Below are positions 1-7,860 of a stretch of DNA of 14,574 bases, piece by piece. Position numbers and translations under genes: made by a program. Source of the stretch: an uncultured Ilumatobacter sp. (lineage in GTDB: Bacteria > Actinomycetota > Acidimicrobiia > Acidimicrobiales > Ilumatobacteraceae); assembly GCA_937905835.1 (NCBI GenBank), contig CALCXK010000093.1:1-14574 (forward strand), read 5' to 3'. The notes beneath the pieces are model-generated. The model searched no databases, was not told the DNA's origin, and was given only the letters and a program-made list of their open reading frames with translations. Position 1 is the stretch's first letter. Each line of letters opens with the position of its first letter.

Positions 1-1
1 G

Positions 2-688
2 CCGATTCTCCTGCAGGTCTTCGCTGTTGTCCTCCACGACATCGAGCCAACACCGGAGCTGCTGTCCGAACTCAACGACCTCAACTCGAACCTCGGGTTT
101 GCTCGCGTCTTTGCCATCCAGGGTCAGGTTCTCGCGGAGGTCGACCTCGTTACCGAGACCGTCGATGCTGCCGAAGTGGAAACCGCTATCGAACGGATCA
201 CCGACGTCGCCGTACGACTCGCCCCAATGCTGCACGCAATGTTCGGCGGCCGACCCGCCGAAGACCCCCGGCTCGGACGCATCGAACGGCTCGCCCAGGC
301 AACAGTCACCGCCGAACTCGAACCTGGCCGTACCTTCACCCTCACCGGCGAACACGCTGACCCGAGCTGGAAGTTCGACAGCGCCGTGCATGTCGTGTCG
401 GGCTGGAACCCACAGGGCACGGCCCGCGACGAAGACCGCAACGTCGAGACCAACGCATTGATCGCCGCCGACGTCATCCGGCGAGGCGGAGCGCTCGCCC
501 GCAGCCTGACGACCTTCCCCGACGGAACACAAGAATCGAGCCTCGTCATCTGGCAGATGAGCCGTGACGACGCCGTTGAGTTCGGCCGACGCTCCAACCG
601 CGACGCGATCCTGGAACTCGACGAAGACGCCATTCGCGTCATCTCATGCGCCGACGACTCGATCGTCGAGCGGCCACGAGTCGTGTGA
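2..688 (+). CDS. YbjN/TY-Chap-like domain fused to DUF3293-like domain (5' partial)
   Basis: The reading frame is open from the window edge, so the start lies outside; 228 residues are visible. Residues ~1-85 (ELNDLNSNLGFARVF, then alternating strands and a helix ending in MFGG) resemble the YbjN / type III-secretion-chaperone-like fold (TY-Chap), thought to bind peptides or partner proteins. The C-terminal ~110 residues carry VVSGWNPQG, RNVETNALIAADV, ESSLVIWQMSRDDAVEFGRR and a final short strand. This order matches DUF3293, whose members have a conserved xxWNP motif, an N-rich helix and a 'E-S-x-L-V' strand; its function is unknown. The internal ATG at 176 lies inside the first domain and is not the real start. 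The next gene begins 7 nt after the stop, so co-transcription is likely. The domain calls come from memory of family patterns. I am fairly sure of DUF3293 and less sure of YbjN. Confidence 0.7.
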   Translation, partial: PILLQVFAVVLHDIEPTPELLSELNDLNSNLGFARVFAIQGQVLAEVDLVTETVDAAEVETAIERITDVAVRLAPMLHAMFGGRPAEDPRLGRIERLAQATVTAELEPGRTFTLTGEHADPSWKFDSAVHVVSGWNPQGTARDEDRNVETNALIAADVIRRGGALARSLTTFPDGTQESSLVIWQMSRDDAVEFGRRSNRDAILELDEDAIRVISCADDSIVERPRVV

Positions 689-695
689 GTAACCC

Positions 696-977
696 ATGAC
701 AACCGACGTCGATACCTCCCGATTCGCTGAGCACCGCACCCGTCAGGAACTGAACTCATTGCTCCACTTCGGTCACATCATCCCCGTGAGCAAGGGCTGG
801 ACGCGGGAGCACGTCAACTCCCACTTCCCCGGCTGGACCTGGAACCAACTCATTGCCGTATGCATGGCGGCCCAAATCGTTGTCCGACGCGGCGGAGCGC
901 CACCGAAGTGCGACGATCGAGTCGCGATCTTCCACTTCTCGAGCGACACAGAATTCCTCGTCGAGTGGACAAATTGA
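696..977 (+). CDS. Small hypothetical protein, 93 aa
   Basis: I do not recognise this protein. It starts with ATG 7 nt after the preceding stop, with no clear Shine-Dalgarno, which suggests translational coupling to the upstream gene. It is soluble-looking, with no signal peptide or membrane segment. It is rich in His and Trp in its first two thirds (LLHFGH, KGWTREHVNSHFPGWTWNQL) and ends in a predicted strand pair (RVAIFHFSSDTEFLVEW). The alternating pattern at the C-terminus and the tight spacing favour a real gene. Other frames over this stretch give low-complexity Arg/Ser-rich products typical of shadows. No function is proposed. Confidence 0.6.
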   Translation: MTTDVDTSRFAEHRTRQELNSLLHFGHIIPVSKGWTREHVNSHFPGWTWNQLIAVCMAAQIVVRRGGAPPKCDDRVAIFHFSSDTEFLVEWTN

Positions 978-1056
978 CCAGCGCCCCGGTCTTTCCCCGC
1001 TCAGCCAGACCGCACTCCACCGCCACGTGCGTCACCAACTTCCTGAAGGGAACCCA

Positions 1057-1524
1057 ATGAGGCTGTATCTCGACATCGACGGTGTGCTCACCGCCAACCC
1101 AGACAGCATTGAGCACATCGAATCACTCGAGATCAACGACGCTCTCGTCGAGTGGCGGCAGTCCGACGTGCACCGCCTCCTCAACGCCTTCGATGAAGTG
1201 GTGTGGGCCACAACCTGGATCTTCACCCCCCAGGACCTTGACACCATCGAGCGACACCTCGACGTCAAGCACGACCGCGTGCAACTCAAACTCGAACCAT
1301 TCGTCAAGACCAAGCGCACCGGGCACTCGTGCGGAAAGCTGCCAGCCGTGCGTTCCCACTTCAACGCCAACCCGGCACCGTTCATGTGGATCGACGACGA
1401 GATGGGAAGTGCCGACCACGACTGGGCACGCTCAGTCGGTGGCGAATGCATCCGCCCGCTCTACGACGAGGGTGGTGTCTACGCCATGCTCGATCAAATT
1501 CTTTCCGTAGCCTCCAAGACCTGA
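1057..1524 (+). CDS. HAD-fold hydrolase-like protein (HAD domain of the RNA-repair 'Swiss Army Knife' type)
   Basis: This is a 155-residue protein with HAD-superfamily motifs in order. Motif I is LDIDGVL (D6, D8), motif II is WATTW (T52/T53), K94 in CGKLPAV is a likely motif III lysine, and motif IV is FMWIDDEM (D113/D114). The short length without a cap domain, plus the TTW and WIDDE motifs, fit the small HAD group also found fused in bacterial RNA-repair proteins, which are predicted polynucleotide or nucleotide phosphatases. ATG 1057 is chosen because GAAGGGA (1045-1051) gives a good ribosome site and because the first Asp motif sits at residues 6-8. The frame is open further upstream to 853, but that stretch overlaps the previous gene and reads as low-complexity. 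The actual substrate cannot be read from the sequence. Confidence 0.75.
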   Translation: MRLYLDIDGVLTANPDSIEHIESLEINDALVEWRQSDVHRLLNAFDEVVWATTWIFTPQDLDTIERHLDVKHDRVQLKLEPFVKTKRTGHSCGKLPAVRSHFNANPAPFMWIDDEMGSADHDWARSVGGECIRPLYDEGGVYAMLDQILSVASKT

Positions 1525-1751
1525 GGCCGTTGACGAAGCCCAGCGCCGAGTGTCCTCGCTTCGACGATTGGACCACCGCCACCCGTGCGCGGCATCCGTC
1601 TGGGCTGAAATCGAAGTCGCCCGCGACCGTCAAGTCATACGTGACTTCGACAACTCAAACGGGGCCGGAGCGTGCGGGTCTGCCCACACTTTGGTTGGTG
1701 TCCAGGTCAAGTGGGAGAGCTTTCCGGGCCTTTGCTTCTACCGGGCCGCCC
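1525..1751. other. Intergenic region between convergent genes
   Basis: This 227-bp gap separates the 3' ends of the HAD gene and the GmrSD gene. It contains a perfect 6-bp inverted repeat with a 4-nt loop (AAGTCA/TGACTT, 1632-1647) that could fold in either transcript. There is no following T-run, so a standard intrinsic terminator is not supported. Small open frames cross the region on both strands, but none shows a plausible start with a ribosome site or a recognisable motif. Confidence 0.35.
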
Positions 1752-3764
1752 CTATTCGTCGTCGTCGGCATACTTGACGTAGACCTCGTCAGCGATACCA
1801 AGTTCGTCAAGGACACGCTGGGTTTCGGCGAGTGCGTACTGCGGGAATAGTCCCGTGTACAGGAAGTGCGCGTCATCGAGGGCATCAACAGAGATGCCGG
1901 GCTCGCGGACGGTGCCGATCGGTGGATTCTTGCGTGCCTCGCAGTACGCCACGACGTCAGAGCGTCGCGTGGCCCAAAGCTCCTTGAAGACACGGCTATA
2001 AAGCTCCTTGTGATTCCGGACCTCCCAGATGTCGCCGCAGAACCTTGCGAATGAGAGTTCGGTCTTCCAGCCCCGATAGTGGCCGGTTCGCCGTTCGGCG
2101 TCGAGTACCGGTGTGAGGTACTCGGCATCGGTGTCCCCGACCTCGTCGGTCGGGCGCCGCCAGATCTGCAGGAACTGCTCGGTGAGCCGCGCTGTTCGTT
2201 GTGCGATCGCTTCGTCACCCCACGAGATCACTGTTGCAAGTTCTTGCACCGAAGCGATCTCGCTGTCGGCGTAGTAGGTGCGTTTCTCATCGAATGGGCG
2301 ATTGCTGGCGCCTGCGTTGAGGGGTTGTTCGAGCAGGATGAGATTGCCGAGCGTGTTGGCCAGTTCCTGATACCGGGCTTTTTCGTCCACGCTGAACTCT
2401 GCCCAGATCCGCCCCCTGGCCTCACCGGACCAGGTGTCGGAAGGGGTCTGCGGAAAGATGTGTTCGATCTCGAGATCGGTCAGGTCTGCAGCGGTCGGGT
2501 CCAGTCGGCGCAGCACGTAGCCGGCACGAGGCAGCCGCCGATGCTGCAGGGCGGCGCGAACGCGTTCATCGGATGGGCTTCGGCGGGCGATGTCTCGCAG
2601 AAGACGGTCCCCGCCGTACTTGTTTCTTCGACGGCAAAGCTGCGCGGCGAGATGGTCGCGTGTTTGGCCCACAACCATGCGCCGCAGATAGAGGGCCTGG
2701 AGGGCATCGAGTGCCGTGTTGAGCTGCTGCGTGCCGAGAGTGCTGCGCTTCCAGTCGCGGTAGGTGGCCATCACGACCGGGTACATCGCTGTCCCGAACG
2801 TGCCAACGCCGTGCAGTTGGTTCCGGATGTCTTCGTCGGTGACGTTCGGGTTGTCGGGATCGACGATGTCTCGATACACCTGAGCGAATTCCAGCCACTC
2901 CGGTGCATGCGAATCGGTCTCGATCGACTCCGGCGACAGGTCTCGGAACGTCGCTTTGAAGGCGTCGAAGATCCCATGCTCCCCGAGGAACTGGGTGTCA
3001 CGGCCGGTTCGCTGGATGAGGTAGCTGCGGAAGAACTGGTCGATCGATTCGCCGGTGCACTCCTCGATCGGCTTCCAGTACGTCTCTTCGACATGGTGTT
3101 GCTGGTCGTAGGACAGACCCATGAGCACGTAGTTGTGGATCAACTCGTGGTCTTGGAGTGGTGCGCTCGTCGAATTCAGACTCTCAAAGACCTGTTGGGG
3201 ATTCGATCCCTCGCCAAGAAAGATGACGACATGTTCCAAGCGTCTCAGACCCTGGGCCACGAGGCGCGCGTTGCGGCGAATTTCCGACAGGATGAATTGG
3301 TAGTTGTCGTCGATTGGCGACCCTGCCGCACCGGGTGATCGGTGCTGGTGATCAACCAGGAGACGCTCGAGTACCTCGCGTTGAGCTCCGCGCAGCAGCA
3401 ACCGTGGCTGGCCGCGCCTGCGAGGGTGCTCGAGGAGTTGGCCAAACGCCGCACGGTCCGGATCGTCGACGGGCAGCGACTCGTAGACAGCGGCAACGAT
3501 GAGGAACAGTGTCGCAATTCGTTGCTGGCCGTCGATGAGAACGATCGGTTCCTCACTGCTCGTGCGGGTGGACAAGATCGAGCCAATGAAGTGCGAACCG
3601 TTCCGCGTGGGGTCGCCGGCCGCGCGGATGTCGTCGAGGAGTCGTCGACAGCGGTCGATGTCCCATCGGTAATGCCGTTGATACACAGGGACCGCAATCT
3701 CAGACTGGGTTTCCAACCATTCGATCGTGTTGACGGCATCGGCGTCGACGTTGGTTGCGGTCAT
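1752..3764 (-). CDS. GmrSD-type single-chain modification-dependent restriction endonuclease (DUF262 + DUF1524)
   Basis: This is a 670-residue protein. The N-terminal DUF262 (GmrS-like, ParB/sulfiredoxin fold, NTP-binding) shows QRHYRWD (29-35), IDGQQR..T (77-85) and VFESLNSTSAPLQDHELIHN (192-211). The DUF1524 (GmrD-like, HNH/His-Me finger) nuclease shows EIEHIFPQ (432-439) and the N..GNL.LL...LN..ASNRPF..K cluster (470-494). Both halves look catalytically intact. About 120 further residues (550-670) form a C-terminal domain I do not recognise, which could read the target. GmrSD enzymes cut glucosylated-hydroxymethylcytosine phage DNA. SspE, the same architecture, responds to phosphorothioate DNA, but no ssp or dnd genes are visible here. 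ATG 3764 is chosen because homology-like sequence begins directly after it, and the 65-codon in-frame extension upstream is low-complexity. It is the last gene of the - strand cluster. Confidence 0.88.
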   Translation of the reverse strand: MTATNVDADAVNTIEWLETQSEIAVPVYQRHYRWDIDRCRRLLDDIRAAGDPTRNGSHFIGSILSTRTSSEEPIVLIDGQQRIATLFLIVAAVYESLPVDDPDRAAFGQLLEHPRRRGQPRLLLRGAQREVLERLLVDHQHRSPGAAGSPIDDNYQFILSEIRRNARLVAQGLRRLEHVVIFLGEGSNPQQVFESLNSTSAPLQDHELIHNYVLMGLSYDQQHHVEETYWKPIEECTGESIDQFFRSYLIQRTGRDTQFLGEHGIFDAFKATFRDLSPESIETDSHAPEWLEFAQVYRDIVDPDNPNVTDEDIRNQLHGVGTFGTAMYPVVMATYRDWKRSTLGTQQLNTALDALQALYLRRMVVGQTRDHLAAQLCRRRNKYGGDRLLRDIARRSPSDERVRAALQHRRLPRAGYVLRRLDPTAADLTDLEIEHIFPQTPSDTWSGEARGRIWAEFSVDEKARYQELANTLGNLILLEQPLNAGASNRPFDEKRTYYADSEIASVQELATVISWGDEAIAQRTARLTEQFLQIWRRPTDEVGDTDAEYLTPVLDAERRTGHYRGWKTELSFARFCGDIWEVRNHKELYSRVFKELWATRRSDVVAYCEARKNPPIGTVREPGISVDALDDAHFLYTGLFPQYALAETQRVLDELGIADEVYVKYADDDE

Positions 3765-3992
3765 GGAGTGAAACCCGTCATCGTCACACGTAGAGCACAG
3801 ACCACCGCACCCTTGTCTGTCAACCCGACGCTGCGGAACTCTGCGGGATCTCGACAACTCGGGGGACTCCAACAGGTGCCCGAGGCAATTTCGGGCCCTG
3901 GGGGCCAGGTCGAGTTCGCTCGCCCGGGCTTGGTGCCGACCAAGGTCCAGCGGCCCCATATTTCGAGCGCTTCGGCCGTGGTGAAATCCTCA
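3765..3992 (-). other. Gap between the helicase stop and GmrSD start
   Basis: This is 228 bp with no convincing gene. An ATG overlapping the helicase stop opens a ~57-codon frame rich in Pro/Arg/Ser, and two other - strand frames run through the gap, but none has a ribosome site or domain-like composition. A GC-rich hairpin is possible near 3880-3898 (GCCCGA/TCGGGC). The GmrSD gene could have its own promoter here; I see no clear -35/-10 pair. Confidence 0.3.
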
Positions 3993-6900
3993 TCACGCAC
4001 TGGCAAGTTCAGCCTTCTCAACGAAGGCGCACAGCGCCGAGATCAGTTCCATTTCCTCGACCGTTCTGGCTCGCGTGTCGAGGAGTTCGTTGGTGCAGAT
4101 GAGGTAGGCGAGGCAGCGGGCTCGGCTGATGGCCACGTTGAGGCGGTTCTTGGAGAACAAGAAGTCGGCTTGGCGGGGCATGAACTCTGCTGACGACGTC
4201 GCCAGTGAGTACAGCACGACAGCGGCTTCGCGGCCTTGGAACTTGTCGACGGTGCCGACTTCCACGCCAGCGGTTGCTTCGTTGGCGGCGAGTGCTGCGG
4301 CGATCAGGCGGCGTTGGTCGTTGTACGGGGTCACCACAATGAAGTCATCGGTGGTGAGAGGACTGGTGGTGCCGTGTTGGTCGGTCCAGTCGGTGCCGAT
4401 CAGGCCTTCGATTGTGTCGACAACAATGGTGGCTTCTTCGGGTGATTCGGTGGCGTGGCCGTCATGTTCGGCACGGATCCACCGCAGGCCGGTACCGGCG
4501 CTCGTGGTCTGACCTTCGCAGGACGCTTCGCTGGTGAGTTTGCCTTCGTACATGACGTCGGAGATGAAGCTGCAGACGTCAGGGTGCATCCGCCATGTCA
4601 CATCCAGCAGTACCCCGCGCTCGGGTGCAACGGTGCGGACGTTGTTGCCGATGAGGTGTTCGAGTGCGCTGACGCCGGAACGGTTGGGGTGGCTGGCTTT
4701 GGCGACTTGGGCGAGTTGTTGTGGGTCACCGAGCAAGATCACGTTGCTCGCCGAGATCGACGCCGCGAGAGTGTCGGCGAGCCCGAGTTGGCCAGCTTCG
4801 TCGACCACCAGCACGTCAACAGGGTTGTCGCGCATTGCCTGGCTGGCAAACAGCCATGACGTGCCCGCGATGACGTCGTAGTCGCCGGTTGCGCATTGGG
4901 TGTTGTCGTCGATGTAGCTGACGCCAGCGAGTGAGCCGCCTTTGGATTTGCGGACAGCTCGGAGCGGATCGCCGTCGGTATTGAAGCGTTCGACAACGGC
5001 TTCCATCAAGTTGTCGATGGCGTGGTGGCTCATTGCGGTGACGCCCACGCGTTTGCCGGCTTTGACGAGGGTGCGGATGATGTGGGCGCCGCTGAATGTT
5101 TTGCCGGTGCCGGGTGGCCCTTGGATGGGGACGAAGCTGTTGTCGAGGTGTGGCGCCCACTTACAGATCGACTCATAGCCACCCACAAAGAGGCCGTTGT
5201 GGGGGCCGTGGCCGGCCTCGAAGGTGGGTGGGTCGTTGCGCAGCATCGCGTGGCCCACCGCTGTCGCGTCGCCGGCCAGCATTCGGTCGGCGAGGTCGCA
5301 GAGTGCGACGAGTTTGGCGCCCTCGGGGAAGTTGACGAAGTGCACGAGCGACTCAGGCAGGACGCCTTGGTCGAGCATTGGCTGGTTCCAAGAGATCTCG
5401 AGGATGCCGTTAGCGGCGTCGAGGTCGGCGATTGAGAAGAAGGCCCACTGTTGCTCACTGAGCGCGAGGATCATTTTCGCGCCCGCCTTGATGTCAGCGT
5501 CGAGTGGCTGGGGTGGGAACGTGAAACGGGCGACGGGCCACTTGAGTTTGTCGCCGGTTTTGTCGCTGAACTTGTCTTCGAAGCCCACAAAGGCGAGACG
5601 GGTAATTGCGCCGAGTGACTCGAACTGGTCCTGGTCATCAGCCATCGACAGACGTAAACAGTCCGCTGCGACCACTTTACGTTCGCGGCGCCAGTAGCCG
5701 AGCAGGTCACCCATCCGATGCTCATCGGTGTCGGGGCCGAACGCGTGGAGCGCTTCGATGCGGGCGTCGAGTTCTTCGTCGTTGGCTTCGGGTTCGAGCG
5801 CGGCGTCGCGCCAGTCGACGTCGTTGGGTCGGTGGTCGATGAGCCAGTCGCGTACCGCCATCGTGGCGCGCACGTCGTCTTCGTTGTAGCGGGCAATGCG
5901 ATCGAGACGGGTCTGGTCGCGGTCGGCCATCCAGTGCTCGTATTCGACGACTGCACCGGCGCCTTGGTCGATGTCGTGACTGCGGTCGTAATCGGTGAGC
6001 TGCTCGATGTATTTGAGGCCATACGACTCGACACCGACCTGCATCGCGCCGGTGACGATCGGGAACAAGTCAACGAACAGGCCGGTCTCGATCAGACGAT
6101 CGAGTTGCCGTTCAGCCACCTTGTAGTTGCGTGTCAGGCTCACGAGTGAGGATCGTTCGGTGTGGTTGTAGTGGTAGACGTGCATATTCGGAAACCGGGA
6201 ACGACGCTCAGCCAAATAGTCGACCAGGTCCTGCGTTGCCTGTTTCTCTTCGGCCAGGTCGTGCGCCCAGAACGCCTTGAACCCCCACCTGCCTTCGTCG
6301 CTGCGCTCGATGAACCCGAATAGGAAGAACAGACCGATGTTGGCCTTCCAGAACGGGTGGCCTTCGTAGTCCAAGAAGATGTCGCCGTCATCGGGTGCGG
6401 GGAGCGCAGCGAAGCCAGTCAGTTCAGGCTCCACCAGCTCGACATCGACGTCGGCTGCGATCGGTTCGGATGGTTCAAGGAGCTCGAACGGTGGCGGATC
6501 ACCCTCAGGCGCGTTGCGCGCCACAACTTGCAGGGATGCCTGGCGGACCATTTTCACCACGCGTGCGGCATCGAGTTCGGGCACCTCATGATCGAGGGTG
6601 GAGAGGTGGGCGATTGTGTCGATGCCGTCGGCTTCCAATAGTGCCCGGTCGGTGCGGCGGACCCCAGCGACATGGACGAGAGAGTCGGCTGCACGCCATT
6701 CGGCGTCGCACATCTGCTCAAACTCGCAGAACCCGCAATGGTCACATGGCTCCGGTTTCGTCTGCTCCGTCGGCGGCTCCGCCACGAGCGCTGCAAGCTG
6801 GTTTCGGAGGCGCCGCCAATAGGCGAGCACGTCGTCAACCCGGATCGTCTCGCGTACACCGGATCCCAGCTCGATGTGCATCCGCTGGGGTAGCTGGCCG

Positions 6901-7376
6901 GTCTGCGCGGCGATTGCCTCGGCGTAAAAGCACAACTGCAGCACATGGCCCGGCTTGGCCTCGTTGCGGGCCAGCTTCGCATCGACCGGCTCGTAGGTGA
7001 CGTTGCCGTCAGCATCGACAACCCGCTCTAAGAAGTCGGCGATCCCCCTAATGCCGTCGTGCACGAACGGCATCTGGAACACCACATCATGACCCACGCT
7101 GAGTACATCACCGACCCGGGCCAACCACTGGTTGAACGACTCGGTGCCCCGGTCCCAGTCAGGGACCTCGAACACGTCACGACCCTCCAACCGGTACTGC
7201 TCCAACACCGCCTTCTCATGATCGAGCCCTTTCTGCAAGAGCATCTCGGCCATCTCACCAAACATGTTCGGCGCCGGCTCGCGAACACCAGAGTCGACCT
7301 CGTGGCGCAACGTCAAGAAGTGCGCGCAATCCAGCCACGCCGTGATCTTCGAAGGAGTCAATAACCGTTGTGCCAT
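3993..7376 (-). CDS. RecB-like nuclease / RNase H-fold exonuclease / SF1 helicase (TM0106-like)
   Basis: This is a 1127-residue multidomain protein. N-terminal RecB-like PD-(D/E)XK nuclease: D114 in RGIADF, D132-x-K134, and an iron-sulfur-type cysteine set made of C17 plus CxxCxxxxxC (C214, C217, C223), with an extra C211. Middle RNase_H_2 (YprB, DEDD-type) domain: IFLDYEG (D336, E338), HVYHYNHTE, and the third motif YNEDDV (D501). C-terminal superfamily 1 helicase of the DNA2/NAM7 type: Walker A GPPGTGKT (753-760), Walker B VVDEAGQ (859-863), GDPQQLAQV, TWRMHP, VTPYNDQRR, VGTVDKFQGRE, NRLNVAISRAR. All three catalytic centres look intact. The order matches the 'TM0106 family RecB-like nuclease' proteins, whose role is not established; DNA repair or phage defence is plausible. 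ATG 7376 is chosen because MAQRLLTPSKITAWLDC matches the usual family N-terminus. A longer frame to 7448 overlaps the upstream gene. Confidence 0.9.
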   Translation of the reverse strand: MAQRLLTPSKITAWLDCAHFLTLRHEVDSGVREPAPNMFGEMAEMLLQKGLDHEKAVLEQYRLEGRDVFEVPDWDRGTESFNQWLARVGDVLSVGHDVVFQMPFVHDGIRGIADFLERVVDADGNVTYEPVDAKLARNEAKPGHVLQLCFYAEAIAAQTGQLPQRMHIELGSGVRETIRVDDVLAYWRRLRNQLAALVAEPPTEQTKPEPCDHCGFCEFEQMCDAEWRAADSLVHVAGVRRTDRALLEADGIDTIAHLSTLDHEVPELDAARVVKMVRQASLQVVARNAPEGDPPPFELLEPSEPIAADVDVELVEPELTGFAALPAPDDGDIFLDYEGHPFWKANIGLFFLFGFIERSDEGRWGFKAFWAHDLAEEKQATQDLVDYLAERRSRFPNMHVYHYNHTERSSLVSLTRNYKVAERQLDRLIETGLFVDLFPIVTGAMQVGVESYGLKYIEQLTDYDRSHDIDQGAGAVVEYEHWMADRDQTRLDRIARYNEDDVRATMAVRDWLIDHRPNDVDWRDAALEPEANDEELDARIEALHAFGPDTDEHRMGDLLGYWRRERKVVAADCLRLSMADDQDQFESLGAITRLAFVGFEDKFSDKTGDKLKWPVARFTFPPQPLDADIKAGAKMILALSEQQWAFFSIADLDAANGILEISWNQPMLDQGVLPESLVHFVNFPEGAKLVALCDLADRMLAGDATAVGHAMLRNDPPTFEAGHGPHNGLFVGGYESICKWAPHLDNSFVPIQGPPGTGKTFSGAHIIRTLVKAGKRVGVTAMSHHAIDNLMEAVVERFNTDGDPLRAVRKSKGGSLAGVSYIDDNTQCATGDYDVIAGTSWLFASQAMRDNPVDVLVVDEAGQLGLADTLAASISASNVILLGDPQQLAQVAKASHPNRSGVSALEHLIGNNVRTVAPERGVLLDVTWRMHPDVCSFISDVMYEGKLTSEASCEGQTTSAGTGLRWIRAEHDGHATESPEEATIVVDTIEGLIGTDWTDQHGTTSPLTTDDFIVVTPYNDQRRLIAAALAANEATAGVEVGTVDKFQGREAAVVLYSLATSSAEFMPRQADFLFSKNRLNVAISRARCLAYLICTNELLDTRARTVEEMELISALCAFVEKAELASA

Positions 7377-7384
7377 CACCCCAT

Positions 7385-7404
7385 TGTGACCCATTGGTGT
7401 CACA
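7385..7404. promoter_or_regulatory. Imperfect dyad upstream of the nuclease-helicase start
   Basis: TGTGAC and GTCACA form a 6-bp inverted repeat with an 8-bp spacer, 8 bp upstream of the chosen helicase start. The half-sites resemble CRP/FNR-family ones, but the spacing (10 bp between TGTGA and TCACA rather than 6) does not fit CRP. It may be an operator or an mRNA hairpin limiting initiation. Confidence 0.3.
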
Positions 7405-7438
7405 GAGTTGTGCGGTTCCCCGCCCCTCATTGCAGCGC

Positions 7439-7795
7439 TCACTGCCAAACGTCGTCAAGGAGCGCCCGATTGATCACTTCGGTGTCTTCGATCGTGCCGT
7501 CCATGATCCAGTAGTCCCAGCCGTCAATCGCCAGATATCGGTGGTTATACCGGGGCGTCGGTGAGTCCGCTGGCCACGGCTTCACCACACCTTCAGCTCT
7601 GATGAAGATGGCGAACATTTCGAAGGTGTCAGTGAGGTCTGGGCGCCACTCGCAAACGATTTCGCCGCGCTCGGCTACTTCGAACATTTCCGGTCCAGGG
7701 AACCCGTCTGCGATTGGCACAACAGGTGCCTGGCATGTCAGGCACCGCTCGACGTCGCCAGTTGCGTCGGTCTGTTCAGTGTCTTGCGTGTTCAT
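7439..7795 (-). CDS. Small CxxC protein, hypothetical
   Basis: I do not recognise this protein of about 118 residues. Near the N-terminus it has a single CLTC pair, which could be half of a zinc or redox site. It is acidic and aromatic-rich, with predicted strands (EIVCEWRPDL, MFAIFIRA, YLAIDGWDYWIMDG), and has no membrane segment. ATG 7795 or an in-frame GTG at 7822 could be the start. I prefer ATG because the GTG lies within a sequence, GTGACACC, that recurs at the same distance upstream of the next gene. It lies 62 bp upstream of the helicase gene on the same strand, so the two are probably co-transcribed and the protein may be an accessory factor. No function is assigned. Confidence 0.65.
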   Translation of the reverse strand: MNTQDTEQTDATGDVERCLTCQAPVVPIADGFPGPEMFEVAERGEIVCEWRPDLTDTFEMFAIFIRAEGVVKPWPADSPTPRYNHRYLAIDGWDYWIMDGTIEDTEVINRALLDDVWQ

Positions 7796-7860
7796 GACTT
7801 CAGTCTGAAGGAGTGGTGTCACATGGTTCGCAGGTCATCGCTCTGGGCCTCGTTGGCTGG

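Noticed and set aside
853..1056. Upstream start for the HAD protein at 853
   Set aside because: It overlaps the 93-residue gene; ATG 1057 has a ribosome site and puts the catalytic Asp at the usual position.
2079..3338. A 419-codon + strand open frame opposite the GmrSD gene
   Set aside because: The - strand frame carries clear DUF262 and DUF1524 motifs; the + strand product is a complementary shadow without recognisable domains.
3765..3959. N-terminal extension of the GmrSD protein by 65 codons
   Set aside because: The sequence is Arg/Ser/Cys-rich and unlike DUF262 N-termini; the family-like sequence starts at ATG 3764.
7385..7404. CRP binding site
   Set aside because: TGTGA and TCACA are 10 bp apart rather than 6, so only a generic dyad is reported.
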